Shown one piece after another: positions 34,183-43,677 of a stretch of 64,000 nt of DNA. Where the stretch lies: assembly GCA_963830065.1 (NCBI GenBank), contig CAWHLA010000005.1, positions 124,001 to 188,000 on the forward strand, in the 5' to 3' direction. The notes under the pieces were generated by a model. That model worked only from the letters and a program-made list of their open reading frames with translations, searched no databases and was not told the DNA's origin. A program made the position numbers and the translations under genes. The DNA is from JACCZR01 sp963830065. Its GTDB lineage: Bacteria; Actinomycetota; Thermoleophilia; Solirubrobacterales; Thermoleophilaceae. The stretch's first letter is position 1, and the number at the start of each line of letters is the position of its first letter.

Positions 34183-35280
34183 CAGCCGTCCAGGGCGTCG
34201 GTCTGCAGCATGTAGCGACCGATCGCCACCCAGGCCGAGCCGTAGTAGGTCGACGAGTTCTGGTCCAGCGCGGAGGCGGCGTTCAGGAGCTTGTCGCGGT
34301 CCTCGTCCTTGCCCGCCGCGTCGGCTGCCCCGGCCGCGGCCACGAGCACGATCGGATGCTTGGTGCCGCCGGTCGGCTTGCCGGCCAGGTCGCGCTCCAC
34401 CACGATCTGATTCGGGTCCTGGCCCTCGAACACCGGCCAGGCCCGGGCCGCGATCTGCCGGCCGGCCTGGTCGGGGTCCTCTGCGAACCGGACCAGCGTG
34501 CGGGGGGCGTCGAAGCTGAACTTCGGGGTCCCGCCGGGGTCGTCCGGCGTGCCGATCGGCGTCGGCTTGCCGCCCTCGAGCTTCGCCCAGTCCGGCGGTA
34601 GCGGCGAGGAGTCGGTCATCAGCTGGCCGGTGATCGTCCGCGCGCTGGCCGAGAGGCTGCCCCACGCGCCGTCGTCGCCCGATGCCTTGCCCAGCGCGGC
34701 GAAGGTGGCCGGTGAGAAGTAGCTGGGGTTGATCGTCTGGGGCTCGTTGTTGGCCCACGGGCCGGCGGTGAGCACCGGGCCGCCGTCCACGTCGGCCGTC
34801 TCCTTGTCGCGGATGGCCTTGCCCAGCTCGAGCGCCTCCTGGCGCTTGTCGGGCTGGTTGAAGCGGCACGAGGCCACCAGCAGGGCGCGGGCGGCGTCGA
34901 CGTCGGCGTCCGAGGCGGCCTCGGGGTCCTCGACCTTGCCGTCGCGCCACTTGAACGAGATCAGCCCGTCGTCGCGGCGGAGGTTCTGCTTGGTCCAGTT
35001 CCAGATCTGGTCGAACCGCTGCGAGTCGCCCGCGGCGGCCGCGATCAGCATCCCGTAGGCCTGCCCCTCGCCGACGGTGTCGCCGCCCTCGTCGATCCGC
35101 GACACCCGGCCGTCGCCCTGCACGTAGCGGTCGAGGAAGCGCTTGGCGGCTTGGTCGGCGGTCTCGCTCCCGGGGTCTCCTCCGGATCCGCCGGACCCGC
35201 CATCGGAGTCTGAGCCGCCGCAGCCCTCCGACGACGCCCAGCGCGACCACCAGCGCCACTGCGACGAGGGAGCGCGTCAG
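34179..35280 (-). CDS. GH8-family endoglucanase-like lipoprotein (BcsZ-like role), one frameshift
   Basis: About 366 residues. The GH8 signature ASDADVDAARALL and the preceding GQAYGML are clear, and the core ends with AIGRYMLQTDALDGC. In bacterial cellulose operons GH8 enzymes (BcsZ) trim the polymer. The N-terminus, read across a +1 shift near 35222, is a lipoprotein signal VALVVALGVVGGC followed by a Gly/Ser/Asp linker, so the enzyme is probably anchored outside the membrane. No ATG, GTG or TTG suits the signal peptide. A CTG at 35280-35278 overlaps the GT2 stop as CTGA, mirroring the ATGA overlaps elsewhere, and is the tentative start. Third gene of the glycan operon. Confidence 0.75.
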
Positions 35281-36807
35281 GCCGTCGCCCCGGCGGGCTC
35301 GCCGATCTCCGCGGTGGGCGCGGGCGGTTTCTGCAGGGCCGCCCAGCACCCTGTCATCAGCACCGATATGTGGAACGCGGCGAACGAGACATTGTTGATG
35401 GTGGCGGCGTCCTGATTCTGCGATAAGCCGTAGACGCAGGCGGCGAGGAGGATTCCCACGGCCACGAGCGCGGGCATCACGGCCCCGGGCTGGCGCTCCC
35501 GGGCGCCTTCCTTGGGGGTGACCACGAACGATCCGGAGCGCCTCAGCAGCTGGAAGATCGTGGACAGGATGTGGATCCAGAAGTTCGCGGCGGCCAGCGC
35601 GAAGGCCGCGAAGGTGTAGGAGCCCGCGCCGGCGAGTGCGGCGGTGCTGAGCGCAATCGCGAAGTAGGGCACGAAGTGGAGCAGGAACTCGGGCGCGTCG
35701 ACGCTCGGCGTCGAGCGGCTGGCCCCCTCCCAGCAAGCGCACAACGGGGAAGCTCATGTAGATCAGCACGGTCCAGCCGGAGAGGAAGTACAGGCCCGAG
35801 AGCATGTACTGGATCTTCAGCTTGATCGGCAGCTTGGCCCTGATCGCGCGGGGCAGGCCGGAGAGGCACCCGCGGGCCCAGCGCTGTTGCTGAGAGACGT
35901 AGGCGGCCGTGTCTTCGGGCCCCAGGCCACGCGACAGCACCTCGGGCATGTACGCGGACTTCCAGCCCTTCTCGTGCAGGTGGATCGAGAGCTCGTAGTC
36001 CTCGGTCAGCGAGTTGGTGGGGAAGCCACCGACGCTCTCGAAGGCCGTGCGGCGGAACAGCACGTTGGTGCCGCAGCAGAACACCGCCCCGAGCCCGTCC
36101 TTGCCGCGGCAGATGGCGCCGAAGAACAGCGCCTGCTGTGACCACGAGGCCGCGGAGATCCGGTTGTCCTGGTTGGCGTAGTACTGCGGCGTCTGCACGA
36201 ACGCGATCTCCGGGTCCTCCATGTGGCCGAGCGTGGCCTCCAGGAACGCCGGGTCGGCCACGTGGTCGGAGTCGAACACCGCGATGAACGGGGCGTCGGT
36301 CTGCGCGAGGGCGTTGTTGATGTTGCCCGCCTTGGCTCCCGTGTGCTCCTCGCGGGTGATGTAGCCGACCCCGTGGCGGGCGGCGAGCGCCTCCATCTCC
36401 GGGTCGTTGCCGTCATCGAGCACGTGCACCCTGACCTCGGCGCCGCGCAGGCCCTTGGCGGCGGCCACGGTCAGGTCGACGATCTCGGGCGGCTCCTTGT
36501 AGACCGGCACGTACACGTCCACGGCCAGCCACTCGCTGGGCGCCTTGCGCTCGCGCACCTTCTCGTTGGCGCAGGTCCACCAGAACCCGAGCGCCTGGCT
36601 GAAGTTGAACAGCTCGGCGACGATCAGGATCCCGTACAGGACCGGGTCGCCGATCCGGTCCGGGTTGAGCATCCAGGTGAAGTACCAGATCGCCGCAGGG
36701 ATCCCCAGCGCTGTGGTGATCCGCACCCGCGTGCGGACGCTGACCGACTTCGGCACGGGGTTCCAGGTGACTTTGCGCAGCCGGACGTCCCACGGGCGGG
36801 TGCTCAT
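35277..36807 (-). CDS. Cellulose-synthase-like glycosyltransferase family 2, one frameshift
   Basis: About 509 residues from ATG 36807. It shows the processive GT2 motifs: DDGND, DSDHVAD (DxD), TEDYELSIHLH and QQQRWARG (QxxRW). Two membrane helices precede the catalytic domain and about five follow. A G-run near 35726-35730 contains one extra base that shifts the frame; the C-terminal helices continue to TGA at 35279-35277. These features predict membrane polymerisation of a beta-glucan from UDP-glucose, cellulose or a related polymer. No PilZ domain, BcsB or BcsC-like gene is seen nearby, so it is not a standard bcs operon. Overlaps the GT39 gene by ATGA. Confidence 0.82.
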
Positions 36808-38358
36808 CGGAACTCCTCCATCAGCGTCTGCGACGTCTTGACCCGCTTCACGCGCTTCTTGAAGAAGTCGAGCTGCCCGATGGCCTTGTTGGTCCGGGCG
36901 AAGAAGGCCTTGTTGTCCTGGAAGGAGGCGAGCACGAAGATCGGGTTGCCTCGCATCCGCCGGGGGTTGGTGCGGCTCAGCGGCTGGCGGCGGATGCTCC
37001 GGCGCGTAGTACTCGAGCACGTAGCGCATGTCGGGCGGCTCGTAGATAACCACGCTGTTGGGCCCGGCGTCGGCTTCGATCTCCTCGATGGCGCCCCGGA
37101 AGTCGAACAGGCGCGGGTTGTCATCGCTCAGCTGCTGGTCGATCAGGCCGATCAGGAGTGTCGCCATGACCACCGACACGGCGATGGCCCGCCCCCTCTG
37201 ACTTCGCAGCCACCCGGTCACCAGCCGGGCGACGAGCAGGAACAGCAGGGGGATGGTGACCAGGAAGTAGCGGACCTCGAACAGCTCGCGGTCGAACAGC
37301 GCCACGAAGAACAGGAGCACGATCGGCACGAAAGCCGCGGCTGCGAGCACGATCGTCTGCCGCGAGCCGCCCCGCCCCAGGAGCAGCAGCGAGAGCAGCA
37401 GGAACAGCGGCCATAGGGCGGCCAACAGCTCGGTGATGCCGTCGGAGTGGTAGCCCCAGAGGGCCCAGGCCATGTTGGCCACCACCGCGTAGAAGGACAG
37501 CGAGTCGTAGGTGCCGGAGGGCGAGCCGGCCGCTCCCGAGGTCGAGTCGTACTGGCCCGCGGCGAACGCCAGGAGGGGGATGAGCTGCAGGACCAGCACC
37601 ACCGCCGAGTAGGCGTAGCCGACCATCAGCGCCCTGTCGGCCTCCCCGGCCCGGCGCCGCTGGAGGATCAGGTAGATGAACACCACCTGCTGCACGCCTA
37701 TCAGCAGCAGGCCGAAGTAGTGGGACCACAGCAGGGCCGAGGTGGCGAGGATGTACAGCGCCCAGTTGCCCACCGTCGGGCGGCGCATCACGCGGACCTG
37801 GGTCAGCAGCGCCAGGACCCCGAACAGCGTCACGAACGCGTACATCCGCGCTTCCTGGGCGTACCAGATGAGCAGCGGCGAGACGGTGACGAAGGCAGCC
37901 GCGATGAGGCCTGTGCGGCGGTCGAACAGCTCGCGGCCGAGCTCGTACAGGGCGGGGATCACCAGCGTCCCGGCGATCAGCGACGGGAGCCGCACCGCCA
38001 GCTCTCCGGTGCCGAAGACCTTCACGGTGAGCCACAGCGACAGGTGGTGCAGGGGCGGGTGGCGGTCGGAGTAGAAAATGTTCTCGAGCATGTCGCTCAG
38101 CCCGAGCTTGGCCTGGTGGACGCTGATCGCCTCGTCCAGCCAGATGCCGCGCGGCACCGCGAAGCGCAGCACCAGCCCGAGGATCACCAGCCCCACCAGG
38201 ATCCGGAGGGCGGCGTCCTTGCCGGTGTCGGGCTCGCCGCGGCGGGGGAGCTTGCCGCGGGGGCCGAACAGCTCGCCCTCGGGCTCGATCTCGCGGGCGC
38301 CGACGAGGCGCTGCCACAGCGACCGGGGTTGGTTTTCGCGAGCCGAGGGGGTTGCCAT
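36804..38358 (-). CDS. GT39/ArnT-like polytopic glycosyltransferase, one frameshift
   Basis: About 517 residues from ATG 38358. A soluble N-terminal 50 residues precede about ten to twelve membrane helices. The first extracytoplasmic loop has IWLDEAIS, the Asp-Glu motif of GT-C protein O-mannosyl and ArnT-type transferases, which use polyprenyl-phosphate sugars. The C-terminal soluble part (EEIEADAGPNSVVIYEPP and beyond) is broken near 37000 by a +1 shift and continues to TGA at 36806-36804. It is the first gene of the glycan operon and may decorate or prime the polymer made by the GT2 enzyme. The sugar and acceptor are unknown. Confidence 0.8.
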
Positions 38359-38404
38359 GGGACGCGGCGCGACTCTATGGGTTCCGCTCTGGTCTTTGCA
38401 CGGT

Positions 38405-38410
38405 TAGCCT
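38405..38410 (+). promoter_or_regulatory. -10 element of the cNMP-domain/GH15 operon
   Basis: TAGCCT, 6 nt before ATG 38417; a leaderless arrangement. On the opposite strand TAGAGT (38377-38372) lies 13 nt before the GT39 start, so both glycan operons start within this 58-bp gap. Confidence 0.55.
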
Positions 38411-38416
38411 GCCCGC

Positions 38417-38842
38417 ATGGACGTGGCCGACCTTGCGCTGCCGGAGAACCTGGGGGAGCTGGCTCTCTTCGCCGACCTTGATCGGGACGAGCTGGAGGCG
38501 ATCGTCGCCAGCTGCGAGCAGGTGTCCTACGAAGAGGGGGAGTGGATCATCCGCCAGGGCGACGACAGCTCGGCCCTCCACATGATCCTCGAGGGCGAGG
38601 TGGCGACGGTGATCGACGACGAGGACCGCCGCATCCTCTCCAAGGGCAGCTTCTTCGGCGAGGTGTCGGTGCTCCTGGCCGAACCGGCCAGCGCCTCGAT
38701 CATCGCGCGGTCGCCGGTGACTTGCCTCGTAGTTCCCGGGAGCGACGTCCAAGAATTCCTCGTGGCCCACCCGCTGGTGACCTACCGGCTGCTTCTGGCC
38801 GAGGCCCGCAGGCTCAAGACGGCCACGGAGTACCACACCTGA
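38417..38842 (+). CDS. Stand-alone cyclic-nucleotide-binding (CRP-like) domain protein
   Basis: 141 residues: a CAP/CRP effector domain without helix-turn-helix. The fold markers are present (LFADLDRDELEAI, YEEGEWIIRQGD, LILEGEV-like strand, FFGEVSVLL). In the phosphate-binding cassette the usual Arg (PRxAT) is replaced: here it reads AEPASASII. Cyclic nucleotide binding may therefore be altered or lost. It heads the operon supplying UDP-glucose. Two predicted nucleotide cyclases lie elsewhere in this window, making a link conceivable but unproven. The next gene starts with a TGATG overlap. Confidence 0.85.
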   Translation: MDVADLALPENLGELALFADLDRDELEAIVASCEQVSYEEGEWIIRQGDDSSALHMILEGEVATVIDDEDRRILSKGSFFGEVSVLLAEPASASIIARSPVTCLVVPGSDVQEFLVAHPLVTYRLLLAEARRLKTATEYHT

Positions 38843-40686
38843 TGGCCGTGGAGGCACAGCCGTTACAGCGACCCAGCCCGGCGCTGCCGGGCTATCTCCC
38901 CATCGCCGAGCACGGGATCATCGGCGATCTGCACACCGTGGCCCTGGTGGGCACCGACGGCACGATCGACTGGTACTGCTGCCCGCACTTCGACTCGCCG
39001 AGCGTGTTCGGCGCGATCCTCGACAAGGAGCGCGGCGGCTACTACCGGATCGCCCCCGCCGCCGAGGGCTGGACCCAGAAGCAGCTCTACTTCCCGGACA
39101 CCAACGTCCTCATCACCCGCTTCCTCACCCCGGACGGGGTGGCGGAGGTGCAGGACTTCATGCCCATACACCACGCCCCCGGGAGCGTCTACAAGCACCG
39201 GCTGATCCGCCGTCTGGTGGGGGTCCGGGGTGAGCTGACTTTCCGGATCGAGGTCGAGCCTCGCTTCAACTACGGCCGCGACCCGCACAACGTTGTGTTC
39301 CACGAGAGCGGGGTCGTCTTCCACTCGCAGGACATGTCGCTCGCGCTCCAGACCTCACGGCCGCTGAGCCAGACCGAGCACGGCGTGGTGTCCGAGATCA
39401 CCGTCCCGGCCGGGCGCGCGCACACCTTCGTGCTCGAGCGGGCTCACGAGAACTACGTCCCGCGCCGCTACTCCGAGGACGAGACCCGCGAAGCCTTCGA
39501 CCAGACGATCGAGTACTGGCGCTCCTGGCTGGCCAAGTCGCGCTACCAGGGCCGCTGGCGCGAGACCGTGCACCGCTCGGCGCTGACCCTCAAGCTCCTG
39601 ACCTTCCGGCCCACCGGCGGGATCGTGGCCGCGCCCACCACCAGCCTCCCCGAGGAACTGGGCGGGGGGCGCAACTGGGACTACCGCTTCACCTGGATCC
39701 GCGATGCCGCCTTCTCGCTCTACGCCCTGCTGCGGCTGGGGTTCACCGACGAGGCGGCGGCGTTCATGGACTGGCTGCGCGAGCGCTTCCGCGAGGACCG
39801 CCCCGGGGCGCTCGGCCCGCTCCAGATCATGTACGGGATCGACGGGCGCTCGGAGCTGAAGGAGGAGGTGCTCGACCACCTCGAGGGCTACCGGGGCTCG
39901 GCCCCGGTGCGGATCGGCAACGGCGCGGCCGAGCAGCTGCAGCTAGACATCTACGGCGAGCTGATCGACTCGGTCTACTTCTACCACCAGAACGGCCACG
40001 CGCCCGACCACGACGCCTGGATGGACCTCTCCCGCGTCACCGACTGGATCTGCGAGAACTGGGACCAGGCCGACGAGGGCATCTGGGAGGAGCGCGGCGG
40101 GCGCAAGCACTACACCTACTCGCGGCTCATGTCCTGGGTCGGACTGGAGCGGGCGGTAAAGATCGCGCTGGCCCGCGGCCTGCCGGCCGACCTGCCCAAG
40201 TGGCAGCGCTCGCGCGACCAGATCTACCACCAGATCATGGACAAGGCCTGGCACGAGGATCGCGGGGCCTTCGTGCAGCACTACGACAGCAACTCCCTCG
40301 ACGCGGCCGTGCTGCTGATGCCGCTCGTCAACTTCATCGCCCCCAAGGACAAGCGCTGGATCTCGACCCTCGACGCCATGAGCCGCGAGCTGGTCAGCGA
40401 CAGCCTCGTGTACCGCTACAACGTCGAGTCCTCACCGGACGGGATCGAGGGCGAGGAGGGCACCTTCTCGATCTGCACGTTCTGGTACGTCGAGGCGCTG
40501 ACCCGCGCCGGCCGGGTCGATGAGGCACGACTGGCCTTCGAGAAGATGCTGACCTACGCCAACCACCTCGGCCTGTACTCGGAGGAGATCGGGCTCACCG
40601 GCGAGGCGTTGGGCAACTTCCCGCAGGCCTTCACCCACCTGGCGCTGATCAGCTCCGCCTTCGCCTTGGACCGGGAGCTCGGATGA
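38842..40686 (+). CDS. GH15 family glucoamylase/trehalase-like hydrolase
   Basis: 614 residues from ATG 38842. The N-terminal beta-sandwich (YLPIAEHGIIGDLHTVALVG, IDWYCCPHFDSPSVF) and the (alpha/alpha)6 catalytic barrel (RNWDYRFTWIRDAAF; GIWEERGG with the likely catalytic Glu; RYNVESSPDGIEGEEGTFSICTFW with the second Glu in EEGTF) define GH15. Actinobacterial members of this type include trehalases, so it may release glucose from trehalose or from alpha-glucans. No signal peptide, hence cytoplasmic. It could feed glucose toward the UGPase and phosphoglucomutase encoded next. ATGA overlap with the UGPase gene. Confidence 0.87.
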   Translation: MAVEAQPLQRPSPALPGYLPIAEHGIIGDLHTVALVGTDGTIDWYCCPHFDSPSVFGAILDKERGGYYRIAPAAEGWTQKQLYFPDTNVLITRFLTPDGVAEVQDFMPIHHAPGSVYKHRLIRRLVGVRGELTFRIEVEPRFNYGRDPHNVVFHESGVVFHSQDMSLALQTSRPLSQTEHGVVSEITVPAGRAHTFVLERAHENYVPRRYSEDETREAFDQTIEYWRSWLAKSRYQGRWRETVHRSALTLKLLTFRPTGGIVAAPTTSLPEELGGGRNWDYRFTWIRDAAFSLYALLRLGFTDEAAAFMDWLRERFREDRPGALGPLQIMYGIDGRSELKEEVLDHLEGYRGSAPVRIGNGAAEQLQLDIYGELIDSVYFYHQNGHAPDHDAWMDLSRVTDWICENWDQADEGIWEERGGRKHYTYSRLMSWVGLERAVKIALARGLPADLPKWQRSRDQIYHQIMDKAWHEDRGAFVQHYDSNSLDAAVLLMPLVNFIAPKDKRWISTLDAMSRELVSDSLVYRYNVESSPDGIEGEEGTFSICTFWYVEALTRAGRVDEARLAFEKMLTYANHLGLYSEEIGLTGEALGNFPQAFTHLALISSAFALDRELG

Positions 40687-42068
40687 GCGAGAACGGGCTC
40701 AACGCCAGCGTCGACAAGATGCGCTCGGAGGGCGTGGCGGACGCCGCGATCGAGACCTTCCGGCACTACTACGAACGCCTCCAAGAGGGCGACCTGGGGA
40801 CGCTGGCAGAGGCCGACATCGAGCCGATCGGGGACCTGCCCGACGCCGAGCAGCTGCCCGAGGACGAGGAGGGCGCGAGCGAGGCGCTGGACCGCGCGGT
40901 GGTGCTCAAGCTCAACGGCGGGCTGGGCACCAGCATGGGGCTGGAGGGCCCCAAGTCGCTGCTCGAGGTCAAGGAGGGGCAGACCTTCCTCGACATCATC
41001 GTCCGGCAGGTGCTCTCGCTGCGCAGCCGCTACGACGCGCGGCTGCCGCTGCTGCTCATGAACAGCTTCTCGACCCGCGAGCCCAGCCTCGCGGCGATCG
41101 AGCGCCACTCCGGCATCGAGGCCGACATCCCGCTCGACTTCGTGCAGAACAAGGTCCCCAAGCTGGGCGTGGACGACCTCCAGCCGGCCTCCTGGCCCGC
41201 CAACCCCGATCTGGAGTGGGCGCCGCCCGGGCACGGCGACCTGTACCCGGCCCTGATCGGCTCGGGGATGCTCGAGACGCTGCTGGAAAACGGCTACCGC
41301 TACGCCTTCGTGTCCAACTCCGACAACCTCGGCGCCGTGCTCGAGCCGCGCATCCTCGCGTGGTTCGCGCGTGAGGAGATCCCGTTCCTGATGGAGGCGT
41401 GCGACCGCACGGAGGCCGACCGCAAGGGCGGCCACCTGGCCCGCGTGCCGGACGGCGGCCTGGTGCTGCGCGAGAGCGCGCAGACCCCCGACGAGGACGA
41501 GGACTCCTTCCAGGACGTGCAGCGCCACCGCTACTTCAACACCAACACGCTGTGGGTGAACCTGCAGGCGCTGTCGGACACGCTCGACCAGCGCGGGGGC
41601 ATCCTGCCGCTCCCGATGATCGCCAACCGCAAGACCGTCGATCCCTCCGACAAGTCCTCCCCGGCGGTGATCCAGGTGGAGACCGCGATGGGCGCGGCGA
41701 TCGGGGTGTTCGACGGGGCTCAGGCCGTGCGCGTGCCGCGCAGCCGGTTCGCGCCGGTCAAGACCACCAACGACCTGCTCACCGTGCGCTCTGACGCCTA
41801 CGTGCTCACCGAGGAAGCCGAGGTGGTGCTGGCGGCCGAGCGCGACGGGGCGCCGTTCGTGGACCTGGACTCGGGCTTCTACAAGCTGCTGCCCGACTTC
41901 GAGGAGCGCTTCCCGGCGGGCGCGCCGTCACTGGTGGAGTGCGACCGCCTCGAGGTCGATGGCGACGTGCTGTTCGGCCGCGACGTGGTGGTGCGCGGCT
42001 CGGCGAAGGTCCGGCAGGAGGGCGAGGAACAGCTGCGGGTGGCCGACGGGACCGTGCTGGAGGGCTGA
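40683..42068 (+). CDS. UTP--glucose-1-phosphate uridylyltransferase, eukaryotic (UGP2) type
   Basis: 461 residues. The nucleotide-binding motif is VVLKLNGGLGTSMGLEGPKS, followed by LLMNSFSTRE, FVQNKVPKL and WAPPGHGD, typical of the UDPGP family rather than the short bacterial GalU. It makes UDP-glucose and pyrophosphate from UTP and glucose-1-phosphate in the cytoplasm. A C-terminal beta-helix (FGRDVVVRGSAKVRQ) is present. UDP-glucose is the expected donor for the GT2 synthase encoded divergently. It overlaps the GH15 gene by ATGA and precedes pgm by 4 nt. Confidence 0.9.
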   Translation: MSENGLNASVDKMRSEGVADAAIETFRHYYERLQEGDLGTLAEADIEPIGDLPDAEQLPEDEEGASEALDRAVVLKLNGGLGTSMGLEGPKSLLEVKEGQTFLDIIVRQVLSLRSRYDARLPLLLMNSFSTREPSLAAIERHSGIEADIPLDFVQNKVPKLGVDDLQPASWPANPDLEWAPPGHGDLYPALIGSGMLETLLENGYRYAFVSNSDNLGAVLEPRILAWFAREEIPFLMEACDRTEADRKGGHLARVPDGGLVLRESAQTPDEDEDSFQDVQRHRYFNTNTLWVNLQALSDTLDQRGGILPLPMIANRKTVDPSDKSSPAVIQVETAMGAAIGVFDGAQAVRVPRSRFAPVKTTNDLLTVRSDAYVLTEEAEVVLAAERDGAPFVDLDSGFYKLLPDFEERFPAGAPSLVECDRLEVDGDVLFGRDVVVRGSAKVRQEGEEQLRVADGTVLEG

Positions 42069-42072
42069 GCTC

Positions 42073-43677
42073 TTGATCGACGTCGATCAGGTGTCCGCGG
42101 CGTACTACGACCGCCAGCCCGACCCCTCGGCCGAGGGGGAGCGGGTGTCGTTCGGCACCTCGGGCCACCGCGGCCGCGCCCTGGACGGCACCTTCAACGA
42201 GAACCACGTGCTGGCCGTCAGCGAGGCGGTCTGCCGCTACCGCAGCTCGCAGGGAATCGACGGCCCCTTGTTCCTGGGCCGCGACACCCACCTCCTGTCC
42301 GGCCCCGCGTTCCGCACCATCCTCGAGGTGCTGGCCGCGAACGAGGTGGAGGTGATGATCGACGCCGACGACGGCTTCACCCCCACCCCGGTGATCTCGC
42401 ACGCGATCCTCACCCACAACCGCGACGGTGCCCGCCGCGCCGACGGGATCGTGGTCACCCCCTCGCACAACCCACCCGAGGACGGCGGCTTCAAGTACAA
42501 CCCGCCCAGCGGCGGGCCCGCGGGCACCGAGATCACGGGCTGGGTGCAGGACGAGGCCAACCGCCTGCTGGACGCGGGACTGGACGGCGTGAAGCGCATC
42601 CCGTACGAGCAGGCGCTGGAGGCACCGACCACCCACCGCCGCGACTACGTGTCTGGCTACGTGGACGAGCTGCCCGCGGTGATCGACCTCGACGCGATCC
42701 GCGAGAGCGGCATCCGGCTCGGGGTCGACCCCCTGGGGGGCGCGTCGGTGGCCTACTGGCAGGCGATCGCCGAGCGCCACCGGCTCGACCTGACGATCGT
42801 CAACGACCGGCTGGACCCGACGTTCTCGTTCGTGCCTCCCGACTGGGACGGGAAGATCCGCATGGACTGCTCCTCGCCGGACGCGATGGCGAAGCTGAGG
42901 GAGATCAAGGACCAGTTCGACGTCGCCTTCGCCAACGACCCCGACGCCGACCGGCACGGGATCGTCACGCCCGGCGCCGGGCTGATGAACCCCAACCACC
43001 ACCTGGCGGCGTGCATCGCCTACCTGTTCGGCGGCAACCGCGACTGGGCGCCGGGCGTGGGGGTGGGCAAGACGCTGGTGAGCAGCGGCATCATCGACCG
43101 GGTGGCGGCCGACCTGGGCCGCCCCTTGGTGGAGGTGCCGGTGGGCTTCAAGTGGTTCGTGGACGGGTTGGTGGACGGCACGCTGGGATTCGGCGGCGAG
43201 GAGAGCGCGGGCGCGTCGTTCCTGCGCCGCGACGGCTCGGTGTGGTCGACCGACAAGGACGGGCTGATCCCGTGCCTGCTGGCCGCCGAGATGACCGCCC
43301 GCGGCGGCGCCGACCCGGGCGAGGTCTACCGCGGCCTGGCCGACCGCCTGGGCGACCCGGAGTACAAGCGGGTCGACGTGGCGGCCGGGCCGCGGGAGAA
43401 GGAGGTGCTCAAGGCGCTCTCCCCCGAGCAGGTCAAGGCCGGCGAGCTCGCCGGCGAGCCGATCGTCGACGTGCTCACCGCCGCGCCGGGAAACGGGGCC
43501 CCGATCGGGGGCGTGAAGGTGGTGGCCGAGCAGGCCTGGTTCGCCGCGCGTCCGTCCGGGACCGAGGACGTGTACAAGGTCTACGCTGAAAGCTTCCTAG
43601 GCCCCGAGCACCTCGAGCGCACCCTCGCCGAGGCGGAGGGGATCGTCCACCAAGCGCTGGAGGCCGCCGCCGCATGA
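42073..43677 (+). CDS. pgm: Phosphoglucomutase, alpha-D-glucose specific
   Basis: 534 residues from TTG 42073 (LIDVDQVSAAYY aligns with the start of E. coli Pgm, which supports this start; GTG 42091 is too internal). The four active-site regions are intact: FGTSGHRG, the phosphoserine loop VTPSHNPPEDGG, the metal loop DPDADRHG, and sugar- and phosphate-binding GGEESAGAS and ARPSGTED. It interconverts glucose-6-phosphate and glucose-1-phosphate, feeding the UGPase upstream. Very similar over its whole length to the E. coli enzyme. The next kinase gene overlaps by ATGA. Confidence 0.95.
   Translation: MIDVDQVSAAYYDRQPDPSAEGERVSFGTSGHRGRALDGTFNENHVLAVSEAVCRYRSSQGIDGPLFLGRDTHLLSGPAFRTILEVLAANEVEVMIDADDGFTPTPVISHAILTHNRDGARRADGIVVTPSHNPPEDGGFKYNPPSGGPAGTEITGWVQDEANRLLDAGLDGVKRIPYEQALEAPTTHRRDYVSGYVDELPAVIDLDAIRESGIRLGVDPLGGASVAYWQAIAERHRLDLTIVNDRLDPTFSFVPPDWDGKIRMDCSSPDAMAKLREIKDQFDVAFANDPDADRHGIVTPGAGLMNPNHHLAACIAYLFGGNRDWAPGVGVGKTLVSSGIIDRVAADLGRPLVEVPVGFKWFVDGLVDGTLGFGGEESAGASFLRRDGSVWSTDKDGLIPCLLAAEMTARGGADPGEVYRGLADRLGDPEYKRVDVAAGPREKEVLKALSPEQVKAGELAGEPIVDVLTAAPGNGAPIGGVKVVAEQAWFAARPSGTEDVYKVYAESFLGPEHLERTLAEAEGIVHQALEAAAA

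Noticed and set aside
35277..35744. Separate small membrane protein gene
   Set aside because: It is the C-terminal membrane part of the GT2 synthase, displaced by one extra G in a run near 35728.
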